A stretch of DNA of 64,000 nt from Microlunatus lacustris (GTDB lineage: Bacteria > Actinomycetota > Actinomycetes > Propionibacteriales > Propionibacteriaceae), in assembly GCA_039527025.1 (NCBI GenBank), contig BAAAJN010000002.1, positions 248,001-312,000 of the forward strand, in the 5' to 3' direction. Position numbers and translations under genes: made by a program. Below the pieces are notes generated by a model. That model was not told the DNA's origin. It did no database searches and was given only the letters and a program-made list of their open reading frames with translations. Shown piece by piece: positions 19,101 through 27,156 of the stretch (within the stretch, counting starts at the first letter, position 1; each line of letters opens with the position of its first letter).

Positions 19101-20109
19101 TGGTCCGCGACGAGTAGCGCGAGATGCGGGCGGTGCCGGTGTCGATGACGTAGCGGATCCCCGGCACGGTGAGCGAGGTCTCGGCGACGTTGGTGGCCAG
19201 CACGATGCGGCGGGTGCTGCCGGCGGTGCCCTTGACCGAGGATCCGGGCCGGGTGAACACCTTGTGCTGCTCGGCCGCCGACAGCCGGGCGTAGAGCGGC
19301 AGCACCTCGGTGCTGCGCAGCTTCATCCCGGCGATCGCCTCGGCGGTGTCGCGGATCTCCCGCTCGCCGGAGAGGAAGACGAGGATGTCGCCGTTCCCGA
19401 CGGTGCTGAGCTCCTTGACCGCCTCGGTGATGCCGGCGATCTGGTCGGTCTCCCCCCCGGCCTCGGGGTCCAGCAGCGGCCGGTAGCGGACCTCGACGGG
19501 GAAGGTGCGGCCCGAGACCTCGATCACCGGGGCCGGGCTGCCGTCGGCCTCGGCGAAGTGCTCGGCGAAGCGGGCGGTGTCGATGGTGGCGGAGGTGACG
19601 ACGAGCTTCAGGTCCGGCCGGCGGGCCAGCAGCTGCTTGAGGTAGCCGAGCAGGAAGTCGATGTTGAGGCTGCGCTCGTGCGCCTCGTCGATGATGATCG
19701 TGTCGTAGCGGCGCAGGTCGCGGTCGTGCGCGATCTCGGCCAGCAGGACGCCGTCGGTCATCACCTTGAGCCGGGTCTGCCGCGACGCCATCCGGGTGAA
19801 CCGGACCTGGTAGCCGACCAGGTCGCCCAGACCGACCTGCAGCTCCTCGGCGATCCGCTCGGCCACGGTCCGGGCCGCGATCCGGCGCGGCTGGGTGTGG
19901 CCGATGGAGGTGCGGCCCAGCTCGAGGCAGATCTTGGGCAGCTGGGTGGTCTTGCCCGAGCCGGTCTCCCCGGCCACGACGACCACCTGGTGGGCGGCGA
20001 TGGTGGCGGCGATCTCGTCGTGCCAGGCGGTGATCGGGAGCGCCTCGTCGAAGGAGATCGAGGCGACGGAGGAGACCTCCGGGAGGACCGTGCTGGACAC
20101 CGGGTCCAT
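16180..20109 (-). CDS. hrpA: ATP-dependent RNA helicase HrpA (DEAH box)
   Basis: 1309 residues, matching the ~1300 of HrpA. Walker A GETGSGKTTQLPK is at about residues 47-59, the DEAH box reads IIDEAHERSLNIDF, motif III is TSATID, and motif VI is QRAGRCGR. The long C-terminal extension (DUF3418) follows the helicase, HA2 and OB regions. HrpA in E. coli rescues stalled ribosomes and processes mRNAs. The start is the ATG that begins the conserved part; the upstream extension in the same frame would run into the ArsR gene. Confidence 0.95.
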   Translation of the reverse strand: MDPVSSTVLPEVSSVASISFDEALPITAWHDEIAATIAAHQVVVVAGETGSGKTTQLPKICLELGRTSIGHTQPRRIAARTVAERIAEELQVGLGDLVGYQVRFTRMASRQTRLKVMTDGVLLAEIAHDRDLRRYDTIIIDEAHERSLNIDFLLGYLKQLLARRPDLKLVVTSATIDTARFAEHFAEADGSPAPVIEVSGRTFPVEVRYRPLLDPEAGGETDQIAGITEAVKELSTVGNGDILVFLSGEREIRDTAEAIAGMKLRSTEVLPLYARLSAAEQHKVFTRPGSSVKGTAGSTRRIVLATNVAETSLTVPGIRYVIDTGTARISRYSSRTKVQRLPIEPISQASANQRAGRCGRVAPGVAIRLYDEEDFAARPEFTEPEILRTNLASVILQMTAAGLGDIAAFPFVEAPDGSQIADGLRLLEELGALAEGGSRTRATLTEVGRRLAVLPVDPRMGRMLLAAEGQGCLREMLVIVSGLSIQDPRERPAEHREAADALHRRFWAPAPEPGADTGSPGDAKEQGPDPDGSDFIALLRLWDHVKQAQHDLSGNAFRRMCRDEFLHFLRIREWQDLHSQLKQIAKDLGLGRNEVAAAPAAVHTAALSGLLSHVGLADVREEPTKPGAARRKGRAPAREYLGARGTRFAINPGSSVAKSAPPLVMAAEIVETTRLWARTVAAIKAEQVEEVGQHLLKRQYSEPHWSARAGSVLAYEQVSLYGVPIIARRPVSYGRVNPAEAREILIRSALVEGQWRTRHHFFRDNQALRAEAEALEERARRRDLVVDDDTIFAFYDARIPAGITSVAHFDSWWKKTRHQTPDLLTMTLDDLTTGAADQLDTDAFPDTWTVPGSEGAEHELVVEYVFEPGTARDGVTVRVPVTVLNQLDPAPFSWQVPGLRAELATELIRSLPKATRRNFVPAPEFAARALGWLAQNPGGPTETLPLALGRALRALTGQLVAPAEWNPSAVPTHLQVRFTVLADAAGPEPTVLGAGEDLEDLKQTLARQVRQTLSSAASEHTRTGLRTWDLGTLPEQVQLSRGGHAVVGYPALVDEGATVGVAVLDTPERQAVSHAAGLRRLVLLGTPDPTKWVVAHLGNAEKLALGQSPYPGVPELLADARLASVGSLVTAAGGPPVRDAAAFRALCDTVRADNADRMREVVRLAATTLTGWRAVLADLPRVRAVSPAAAADLTEQLANLVFAGFLAATAYPHLVDLPRYLQAARARVDTLLSAPARDQVPLESVTRCEDAYAELCRAVPPGPLPAHVEDVGWLLEELRVGLFAQPLRTKVPVSEKRVMSAVRAARARL

Positions 20110-20138
20110 GGTAGGCGCTGCTGGGCGGTCGGCCCTGG

Positions 20139-20474
20139 TCAGTGCGGCGGGTGCAGGCTCGAGTGCGGAGCGCCGAGGTGGTGCAGCAGCGCGTGCGCCG
20201 CGGCGCTGGACAGCGTCCACCGGCTCAGTCGGCCGTCGCGCTCGCGCTCCACCAGCCCGCTCTCCCGCAGCGAGATCAGGGCCTGGGTGACGGTGTTCGG
20301 GGCCAGACCGGTGGCCGCGGCGAGCGCTTTGACCGGGGAGCCCGGGGCGGCGTGGATCGCGATCAGCAGCTGCAGCCGGGTGGGGTCGGAGAAGGCGGCG
20401 AGCCGGTCGACGAGGTCCGGCAGTCCGTCGCGGGCACCCAGCAGGGCCTCCTTGGCCACCAGCTCCGGTTCCAC
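20139..20474 (-). CDS. ArsR/SmtB-type winged-helix regulator
   Basis: 111 residues. A single winged helix: RLAAFSDPTRLQLLIAI, then SPVKALAAATGLAPNTVTQALISLRESGLVERERDGRLSRWTL. This is the ArsR layout, but there is no CxC metal motif; histidines in the C-terminal tail (HALLHHLGAPHSSLHPPH) could bind nickel or cobalt. It is divergent from a nickel/cobalt permease gene 116 bp away, so it probably represses that gene when metal is plentiful. The hrpA start is 29 bp downstream of the stop on the same strand. Confidence 0.83.
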   Translation of the reverse strand: MEPELVAKEALLGARDGLPDLVDRLAAFSDPTRLQLLIAIHAAPGSPVKALAAATGLAPNTVTQALISLRESGLVERERDGRLSRWTLSSAAAHALLHHLGAPHSSLHPPH

Positions 20475-20590
20475 CGCGCCCCCTCCGCCCAGGTCATCCG
20501 CCGGTTCCCGACCTCGGGTGTGGGGCGGGACACCTGTTCCGTAGGGTGAGCCGCGACGGTGCCGCTCGACCTGGAACGAGGCTACGACAC

Positions 20591-21679
20591 ATGAGCCGTA
20601 CCACCGCAGCAGATGCTCCGCCCCAGCACCGTCATCCCCTGCTGAGCACCGAGGGCCGGGCTGCGCAGCCGTTCGCCCTCCGGGTCCGGGCCGCCTTCGT
20701 CACCATCGCCGTGCTGCACGTCGTCGGGCTGGGTCTGCTCGGCTATGGCGTGGCGACGGGCGCCGTCGGCGCGGTGACCGTCGGGGCGGCGGCGTTCGCC
20801 TACTTCCGCGGCCTCGTGCACTCCTTCGACTTCGACCACATCTCGATGATCGACAACTCCACCCGCAAGTTCGTCGCCGAGGGCCGCGACCCCGCCTCGG
20901 TGGGACTGGCCTTCTCCCTCGGGCACTCCTCGGTGGTGCTGGCCACCGGGGTGCTGGTGATCGCCGGCGCCGGCTTCGTCCAGGTCGCCCTGGACGAGAG
21001 CTCCGGCGCAGCCCAGGTGCTCGGGATCATCGGGCTCAGCGTGTCCGGGCTGTACCTGCTGCTGGTCGCGGTGGCCAACCTGGCCACCTTCCGCCAGGCG
21101 TTCCTGCTGCGCCGCGCCCTCCGCGCGGACCCCGACCTGGTGCTGCCGCCCGGCGCGCTGACCCCGCGCGGGCCGGCGGCGCGGATCATGGTCGCACCGC
21201 TGCGCCGGGTGCGGCACCCCCGGCACGTGTACGTCGTCGGCCTGCTGTTCTCCCTCGGCTTCGACACCTCGAGCCAGATCGGGCTGCTGATGGTGACCGC
21301 CGGAGCGGCACTGGCCGGCGCCCCAGCCGCGTCCCTGCTCTGCCTGCCGGTCCTGTTCACCGCGGCGATGACCCTCGGCGACACCTCCAACGGGCTGATG
21401 ATGCTCCGGCTGTACCGCAGTGCCGACGAGGACCCGGCGCGCAAGATCGACTACAACCTGCTGATCACCGGCGTGAGCATCGCCAGCGGTCTGCTGGTCG
21501 GCGCGATCGCCGTCTCCACCCTGCTCACCGAGTCGCTGGGCTGGCAGCCGGCGCTGCTGGAGACGCTGGCCGCCACGGACACGACCTACGCCGGGTTCTG
21601 GCTGGCCGGCTTCTTCGCCCTGGTGGGGCTCAGCGCGCTGCTGCTGTGGCGCCGGTCCCGCGCTGGCCAGCCCGTCTGA
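20591..21679 (+). CDS. NiCoT family nickel/cobalt permease
   Basis: 362 residues with about eight membrane helices. The NiCoT signatures are present in altered form: HSFDFDHISMIDNSTRK (classical HAxDADHI), FSLGHSSVVLA, and LLFSLGFDTSSQ, then MTLGDTSNGLMM. The family imports Ni or Co by secondary transport. The ATG has ACGAGG about 10 nt upstream. A divergent ArsR-type gene with a His-rich tail suggests metal-dependent control. Cobalt would feed cobalamin, which the B12-dependent NrdJ encoded at 32-35 kb needs; that link is inference. Confidence 0.87.
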   Translation: MSRTTAADAPPQHRHPLLSTEGRAAQPFALRVRAAFVTIAVLHVVGLGLLGYGVATGAVGAVTVGAAAFAYFRGLVHSFDFDHISMIDNSTRKFVAEGRDPASVGLAFSLGHSSVVLATGVLVIAGAGFVQVALDESSGAAQVLGIIGLSVSGLYLLLVAVANLATFRQAFLLRRALRADPDLVLPPGALTPRGPAARIMVAPLRRVRHPRHVYVVGLLFSLGFDTSSQIGLLMVTAGAALAGAPAASLLCLPVLFTAAMTLGDTSNGLMMLRLYRSADEDPARKIDYNLLITGVSIASGLLVGAIAVSTLLTESLGWQPALLETLAATDTTYAGFWLAGFFALVGLSALLLWRRSRAGQPV

Positions 21680-21700
21680 ACCGCCCCGTCCGCCGAAGGG

Positions 21701-22585
21701 TCAGGACGGGCCGTCGTGCCCGCTGAACGTCGTCCGGCCGTGCAGCTTGGCGGCCAGGTCGTCGTCGATGGCGTCGGCCACCTCGGACAAGATGGTGACG
21801 GCGTGCTGCAGGTGCTCGGGGACGAACGGGCGGGCCAGCACCGAGAAGGTCACGAAGACCCGGTCCCTGATGAGCTGGAACTTTACCCAGCGCGCCTCGA
21901 CGTTGAGGTCGTTGAGCACCTCGGCGGCCCGGGACCGGCCGGCGACGTCGTGCACCACGGCGGCGAAGACGGTCACCTCCTGCCCGTCGGGCGCGGTGCG
22001 CAGGAACAGCATGGTCGACCCGACGCGGATGGCCACGTCACCGTCGGCGTCCCGCAGCGGCGGGTGGCCGTACATCCGGGTCAGCTCGCGGTCCACCAGG
22101 GCGTCGAGCTGCTGGGCGCGGCCAGGTGCCGGGGCAGACTCGGGCGTCGGCCCGCGCAGCACCTCTGTCAGCTCGTCGGGGGCGAGGAACACCGGGTGCT
22201 GCACGCCGTAGACGTCGCGGAGAGCGGCGACGGCGAGCTCGCTCACCCGCTCGCTGCTGCCCTGCTCGTCCTCGACCCAGAAGTTCGGGCTGGAGCCCGG
22301 CCCGGTGACCGACGGCAGCTGCCAGCCCAGCGCGGTGAGCTGGTCGACCTGCTCCTCAGCCAGCCGGAACGCCGGCCCGAGGGTGGCGTTGCCGGCCGCC
22401 TCCGCGCGCACCCGGTCGCGACCGGCGGCGCTGAAGCGCACGAAGGGCGCCGGTTGCTCGCTCACCGACTCGACGCCGATGGTGAGGTCGGCCGTCTCGT
22501 CGACCACCGACACCACCTCCGCGAGCCGGGCCTGGAACTCCGTCCAGGCCTGGGCCGTGCTCCGGTCCAGGTCGAAGTCGTCCAC
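21701..22585 (-). CDS. YbjN / T3SS-chaperone-like (TY-Chap) domain protein
   Basis: 294 residues from a GTG with GGGAGG about 9 nt upstream. The C-terminal half (from about 150) has the YbjN-like pattern VAIRVGSTMLFLRTAPDGQEVTVFA, LNDLNVEARWVKFQLIRDRVFVTF and ARPFVPEHLQHAVTILSEVAD; the N-terminal half is a second, divergent copy with PNFWVEDEQG. Actinobacterial proteins of this kind are classed as peptide-binding chaperones related to type III secretion chaperones and YbjN, although no secretion system is nearby. Its client is unknown. It is convergent with the nickel permease gene, with a 21-bp gap. Confidence 0.72.
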   Translation of the reverse strand: MDDFDLDRSTAQAWTEFQARLAEVVSVVDETADLTIGVESVSEQPAPFVRFSAAGRDRVRAEAAGNATLGPAFRLAEEQVDQLTALGWQLPSVTGPGSSPNFWVEDEQGSSERVSELAVAALRDVYGVQHPVFLAPDELTEVLRGPTPESAPAPGRAQQLDALVDRELTRMYGHPPLRDADGDVAIRVGSTMLFLRTAPDGQEVTVFAAVVHDVAGRSRAAEVLNDLNVEARWVKFQLIRDRVFVTFSVLARPFVPEHLQHAVTILSEVADAIDDDLAAKLHGRTTFSGHDGPS

Positions 22586-22772
22586 CTAGCCACCTCCCTC
22601 TGAGCGCCGAACCTAGCGCACGCCCCCGCCCGCTCGGGCTGGGCGACGGCGCCCACCCGGCAACCGGGGGCTGCCGTGGCCAGCTGGGGGTGCCGGCGGC
22701 GTTGCCTAGGGTGGTGCGCAGCACCGCGTGGGCGGGGCAGCAGAGAGGACGGCCGAGCATGAGCAGGCAGCA

Positions 22773-24065
22773 GTGACCGGTCAGCCGTTCGCGACCAGGC
22801 CTCCGGTGCCGGTGGTCCCCCCGGAGCTGTTGCGCCGGCGGTCGTCGGTGCTGACCCGGGTGACGATGGCGGTGATCGGGCTCGGGGCCCTGCTGATCGC
22901 CGCGCTCGTGGTGGTCCTCGGCGGCCCGGTGGCCGCGGTCGTCACCACGCTGCTGGCCGCCGTCTCGTTCCCGCTGCTGATCTGGGTCTGCTTCTGGCTG
23001 GACCGCTACGAGCCGGAGCCGGGGCGCTACCGGGTGGCCGCCCTGGGCTGGGGCGCGGTGGTGGCCGTGCTGATCAGCTTCATCGGCGAGCAGCTGCTCT
23101 TCGCCCTGCCCGGCACCGACTCCTTCGTCGACACCGCGGTGATCGCCCCGCTGGTCGAGGAGACCGGCAAGGGCCTGTTCCTGCTCGCGGTGGTGCTGCT
23201 GCGCCGTCAGCAGATGCACGGCATCCTCGACGGGCTGATCTACGCCGCGCTGGTGGGCATCGGCTTCGCCTTCGTCGAGGACATCGTCTACTACCTCTCC
23301 GCCCTCCTGCAGAGCGGCGGGGCTGCGCTGACCCTCACCTTCATCGTCCGCGGCATCATCAGCCCCTTCGCCCACCCGCTGTTCACCGCCGCGACCGGCC
23401 TCGGCGTCGGCATCGCCGTCAGCACCCGGCGGCCGGTGCTGCGCTGGCTGGCGCCGGCGCTCGGCTTCGCGGTCGCGGTGCTGCTGCACGGGCTGTGGAA
23501 CGGCAGCACCTACTACGGAACCGAGGGGTTCTCCACCGTGTACGGGGCGATCATGCTGCCGGCGCTGGTGGTGCTGCTGGCGGTGGCGATCTGGGCCCGG
23601 GTGCGCGAGGGCCAGATGCTCACCGCCGCCCTGGTGCAGACCACCGCCCTCGGGTGGACCCGACCCGAGGAGATCCGCTGGGTGGCTCGGCTCGGTGACC
23701 GGGTGTCCTCCCGCGGCTACGCCCGCCAGCACGGCGGTCGGCCCGCGGCCGAGGCGCTGCGGGCGTTCCAGCAGACGCTGACCGAGATCGGCTTCCTGCA
23801 CCTGCGGGCGCTGGCCGGCAGCGCACCGCCCGACGTCAACCAGCGGATGCTGGGGCTGCTGCAGCACGCCCAGGCCCTGCGGCCGTGGGTGATCCTGCCG
23901 CCGACGGCGGGACGGCCGGCGCTGGCCTGGCCGCCGTCCGGGCTGCCGGGCGCCACCCCACGGCCCGGACCGCCCGCTCCTCCCCCGCCGGTTCCGGCGC
24001 CGCCGGGGACGCCCCCGCCCGCCTACGGGCCGCCGCCGCCCGGTGGTTGGCCGGGCGTGCGCTGA
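22773..24065 (+). CDS. PrsW family intramembrane metalloprotease
   Basis: 430 residues from GTG 22773. About eight helices carry the PrsW motifs: APLVEETGKG (EE), GFAFVEDIVYY (E), SPFAHPLFTAATGLG (H) and LLHGLWNGS (H), which are the metal ligands of the CPBP/PrsW fold. The last ~60 residues are a Pro/Ala-rich tail. In Bacillus, PrsW makes the first cut in anti-sigma factor RsiW; here the substrate is unknown. A five-codon frame (ATG 22759, MSRQQ) ends in a TGA overlapping this GTG, which may couple translation. Confidence 0.86.
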   Translation: MTGQPFATRPPVPVVPPELLRRRSSVLTRVTMAVIGLGALLIAALVVVLGGPVAAVVTTLLAAVSFPLLIWVCFWLDRYEPEPGRYRVAALGWGAVVAVLISFIGEQLLFALPGTDSFVDTAVIAPLVEETGKGLFLLAVVLLRRQQMHGILDGLIYAALVGIGFAFVEDIVYYLSALLQSGGAALTLTFIVRGIISPFAHPLFTAATGLGVGIAVSTRRPVLRWLAPALGFAVAVLLHGLWNGSTYYGTEGFSTVYGAIMLPALVVLLAVAIWARVREGQMLTAALVQTTALGWTRPEEIRWVARLGDRVSSRGYARQHGGRPAAEALRAFQQTLTEIGFLHLRALAGSAPPDVNQRMLGLLQHAQALRPWVILPPTAGRPALAWPPSGLPGATPRPGPPAPPPPVPAPPGTPPPAYGPPPPGGWPGVR

Positions 24066-24147
24066 CGGGGCGCCGGGCCCGGCCGGCTGCTCCGGCGCGC
24101 TGACCGCAGCGGCCCAGCCGCCGTTCCCGCTGTCGTGAGGTGGCGGC

Positions 24148-24717
24148 TCAGCGGCAGAAGGCCCGGCGGACGGTCGCCCCGAGAGCGCGCCGGCGCCGCT
24201 CGTGGTCGGCCTCCGGTTCGTCCGGGCTCGCGGTCCAGGTGATGGAGGCCTGGGCCCAGGTGCCGGCCAGCGCGATCAGCAGGGACCACAGGTCGACCGG
24301 CTGGAGGTCGTCGACGAGTGTTCCGGCCTGCTGGGCGCGCCCGATCTCGGCCAGCTTGTCCACGTCGTGCCCGGGCCAGTGCGCGAACAGGTCGCCGGCC
24401 GGCGTGCGTTCCAGACGAGCCCAGGTGACCAGCCGGACGAGCACCGGATCCCGCAGGTAGGCGTCGTAGAGGCGCGTGGCGTAAGCCGGCAGGTCCTCGA
24501 CCGTCAGCGGCACGCCGTCGACGGTGTCGGAGACGTGCGCGGTGAAGATCGTGTCGAACAGGGCGTCCTTGCTGCCGAAGTAGGCGTACAGCTGAGCCTT
24601 GTTGCTCCTCGCAGCAGCGGCGATGCGGTCCACCCTCCCCCCGGCGAGCCCGTGCTCGGCGAACTCGGCGGTGGCCGCGGCGAGGATCCGCTCACGGGTG
24701 GCAGCGGCGTCTCTCAT
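24148..24717 (-). CDS. TetR family repressor
   Basis: 189 residues. The N-terminal helix-turn-helix is RERILAAATAEFAEHGLAGGRVDRIAAAA with NKAQLYAYFGSKDALF, the classical TetR pattern in residues 8-55; the remaining helices form the ligand domain. TAACCT lies 6 nt before the ATG (leaderless). The divergent dehydrogenase promoter holds two ACCAAC-type palindromes (24736-24749 and 24782-24795). The first also lies just upstream of this gene's own -10 box, so it probably represses both itself and the dehydrogenase. Confidence 0.9.
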   Translation of the reverse strand: MRDAAATRERILAAATAEFAEHGLAGGRVDRIAAAARSNKAQLYAYFGSKDALFDTIFTAHVSDTVDGVPLTVEDLPAYATRLYDAYLRDPVLVRLVTWARLERTPAGDLFAHWPGHDVDKLAEIGRAQQAGTLVDDLQPVDLWSLLIALAGTWAQASITWTASPDEPEADHERRRRALGATVRRAFCR

Positions 24718-24735
24718 GGCCCCAGGTTATCGCCG

Positions 24736-24795
24736 ACCGACTGGTTGGTTGCATCCTCGTGGGCGGCGGCCTACGCTACCTACCAACCAGTTGGT
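24736..24795 (+). promoter_or_regulatory. Twin TetR operators flanking the dehydrogenase promoter
   Basis: Operator 2, ACCAACCAGTTGGT (24782-24795), is palindromic apart from its 2-base centre. Operator 1, ACCGACTGGTTGGT (24736-24749), differs by one arm base. Their centres are 46 bp apart. Between them lies a good promoter for the plus-strand gene, TTGCAT (24749-24754), 17 bp, TACGCT (24772-24777), whose start site would fall in operator 2. Confidence 0.8.
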
Positions 24796-24811
24796 CCACG
24801 AGAGGGAACCC

Positions 24812-25852
24812 ATGCGCACCACCTCCGGCTACGTCGCCGACGCTCCCGGCGCGGCCCTGCAGCGCCGTCCCCTGGAGCGACGCGCGCTGCGTCCCGACGA
24901 CGTCTCGGTCCGCGTCGACTTCTGCGGCGTCTGCCACAGCGATCTGCACGCCCTGCACGCCGGAGGCAGCGCCGCCTTCCCCCTGGTTCTGGGCCACGAG
25001 TTCGTCGGCGAGGTGAGCGCCATCGGGACCGACGTGCGGACCTTCGCCGTCGGCGACCCGGTCGCGGTGGGCAACATCGTGGACTCCTGCGGCGCCTGCC
25101 CCCTGTGCCGCGCGGGTCAGGAGAACTACTGCGTCGAGTTCCCGACCCTGACCTACAACGGCACCGACCGGCACGACGGCAGCCGCACCCAGGGCGGTTA
25201 CGCCCGGGAGGCGGTCGTCCGCGAGGCGTTCGTCCACCACCGGCCGCCGCACCTCGACCCCGCCGGCGTCGCCCCGCTGATGTGCGCCGGGGTGACGGTC
25301 TGGGAGCCGTTGCGGGCGTGGGACGTCGGACCGGGGACCCGGCTGGGGGTGGTCGGGTTGGGGGGCCTCGGTCACCTGGCCGTGAAGCTCGGCCACGCCC
25401 TGGGCGCCGAGGTGACCGTGTTCACCACGTCCGCAGGCAAGGCCCACGACGCCCGTGCGCTGGGCGCGGACCACGTCGTGGTCTCCTCCGACGGGTCGGC
25501 GATGGCGGAGCAGACGGGACGCCTCGACCTGGTGCTCGACACCGCCTCGGCGCCGCACGACCTCGGCCCCTACCTGCGCTGCCTCGCGCTGGACGGCACC
25601 CTCTGCTCGCTGGGTCACCTCGGGCCGGTCACCGTCGAGACCCTCGACCTGCTCGTCGGGCGCAAGAGGCTCACCTCCTCGGGCAGCGGCGGCCGGCCGG
25701 CCACCCAGGCCCTGCTGGACTTCTGCGGCGAGCACGGCATCACCGCCGACGTCGAGGTGCTCCCCTCGGCGCAGGTGCAGACGGCCCTCGAGCGGCTGGC
25801 CCGCAACGACGTGCGCTACCGGTTCAGCCTGGACCTCTCCGACCTCGACTGA
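24812..25852 (+). CDS. Zinc-dependent NAD(P) alcohol dehydrogenase (MDR superfamily)
   Basis: 346 residues. Medium-chain dehydrogenase: catalytic zinc CGVCHSDLHAL and GHEFVGEV, structural zinc CGACPLCRAGQENYC, and Rossmann GLGGLGHLAVKLG. The overall pattern (MCAGVTVWEPL, SLDLSDL at the end) matches the cinnamyl-alcohol/AdhC-like branch that reduces aldehydes with NADPH. The ATG has GAGAGGG 6 nt upstream. It is controlled by the divergent TetR gene through two operators. The inducer is probably an aldehyde or related toxic compound (inference). Confidence 0.9.
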   Translation: MRTTSGYVADAPGAALQRRPLERRALRPDDVSVRVDFCGVCHSDLHALHAGGSAAFPLVLGHEFVGEVSAIGTDVRTFAVGDPVAVGNIVDSCGACPLCRAGQENYCVEFPTLTYNGTDRHDGSRTQGGYAREAVVREAFVHHRPPHLDPAGVAPLMCAGVTVWEPLRAWDVGPGTRLGVVGLGGLGHLAVKLGHALGAEVTVFTTSAGKAHDARALGADHVVVSSDGSAMAEQTGRLDLVLDTASAPHDLGPYLRCLALDGTLCSLGHLGPVTVETLDLLVGRKRLTSSGSGGRPATQALLDFCGEHGITADVEVLPSAQVQTALERLARNDVRYRFSLDLSDLD

Positions 25853-25950
25853 GCGCTCGAGCCACCAGGACCCCACTCCGGCTCCGGCCGGGCCGCGGGT
25901 CCGTCCCGCCGGTGCCTGCGCCTCGCGGGGTGCTCGTCCCGCCGCCGCGA

Positions 25951-27093
25951 TCAGCGGGAGGACGGGTGCAGCGCCTGGAACTCCCCGAGCAGCGGCCAGG
26001 TCCGTTCGCCCAGCTCCACCTGGGTGAGGAGGATGGCGATCGTCCCGTCGGGGTCGACGAAGAAGTCGGTGCCCTGCCCGCCCGACCAGCCGTAGCGCCC
26101 CCGTCCGGGCCCTCCCACCTGGACGCCGACGCCATGGCCCCAGCCCATCGCGTCCCAGAAGCCCGGGAAGAAGCTCTCCGGCGTCTTGTGCTCGCGGGGA
26201 ACCTGGTCGGTGGTCATCATCCGGAGATGCTCCGGGGTGACGAGTGGCGCACCGGGTACGACGCCGCCCGCGACGAGCGCAGCGAGGAACCGGTGGTAGT
26301 CCCCGGCGGTGGAGACGAGCTCGCCGTGGCTGACGTCGCCCACGGGTGCTCCCGCGTAGGGCCCGCCGCCTGCCGGTTCGGTCTCGACCAGCCCCTCCTC
26401 CCCGTGCCGGTAGGCCGCCGGCAACCGGTCGAGCGCCGGCTCCGGCACCCAGAAGCCGGTGTCGGCCATCCCGAGGGGCGCGAAGATGTCGGCGGTCAGG
26501 TGCTCCCCGAGCGGGCGGCCGGTCAGCCGCGCGATGAGGACGCCGAGCACGCCGAAGGAGTGGTGGTAGCGCCACCCCTCACCCGGTGGGAAGGCGAGCG
26601 GCAGCTCGGCCAGCCGCGCCAACCACTCCGCCGCCCCCAGGGACCACGGCTGCGGTCCGGCTGCGGTGCCGTTGGCGTCCATCGCGTCGGCCAGCGGGGA
26701 GCCGTCGAGGACCATCCCGTACCCGGAAGCGTTGGTCAGCAGGTGGCGGAGCGTGATCGGCCGGACGGCCGGGACGGTCTCGGTGAGCGCGGCGGCTGGA
26801 TGGGTGAGCACCCGGGGGGCCGCCAGCTCCGGCAGCCACTCCCCCACCGCCTGGTCGAGCCCGATCCGCCCGGCCTCGACCAGCCGCAGCGCCGCGACGG
26901 CGGTGACCGCCTTGGTCATGGACTGGATCCGCACGATGGCGTCGGCCTGCAGGGCAGGACCGCCCACGGCCGCCACGCCGGCCACGGCCGTCTCGGCCTC
27001 GCCCAGACCCGCGCGGTCGATCAGCCCGACGGCACCCGGCACCGTGCCGGCCTCGACGTGCCGACGCAGCAGCTCCTCCAGCGCACTGGTCAC
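25951..27093 (-). CDS. Serine hydrolase, class C beta-lactamase / penicillin-binding-like
   Basis: 380 residues from GTG. The active-site SxxK is SMTK in VRIQSMTKAVTAVAAL; the second motif is YHHS (usually YxN), and the third region is YGWSGGQGTDFF in place of KTG. Further family marks are LLTNASGYGM and FAPLGMADTGFW. There is no signal peptide, so it is cytosolic and more likely an esterase (EstB-like) than a lactamase. The start lies 63 bp downstream of the stop of the next gene on the same strand, so the two may be co-transcribed. Confidence 0.85.
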   Translation of the reverse strand: MTSALEELLRRHVEAGTVPGAVGLIDRAGLGEAETAVAGVAAVGGPALQADAIVRIQSMTKAVTAVAALRLVEAGRIGLDQAVGEWLPELAAPRVLTHPAAALTETVPAVRPITLRHLLTNASGYGMVLDGSPLADAMDANGTAAGPQPWSLGAAEWLARLAELPLAFPPGEGWRYHHSFGVLGVLIARLTGRPLGEHLTADIFAPLGMADTGFWVPEPALDRLPAAYRHGEEGLVETEPAGGGPYAGAPVGDVSHGELVSTAGDYHRFLAALVAGGVVPGAPLVTPEHLRMMTTDQVPREHKTPESFFPGFWDAMGWGHGVGVQVGGPGRGRYGWSGGQGTDFFVDPDGTIAILLTQVELGERTWPLLGEFQALHPSSR

Positions 27094-27156
27094 GCCGCCG
27101 ACTCTGGCACGGGCGGGGCACGAGATCCAGTCCCGTTCCGGGCTGGCCCGGCGGGG

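Noticed and set aside
16309..20544. 1411-codon open frame antisense to hrpA
   Set aside because: A shadow caused by third-position GC; no conserved motif, and it crosses the ArsR gene and the divergent promoter.
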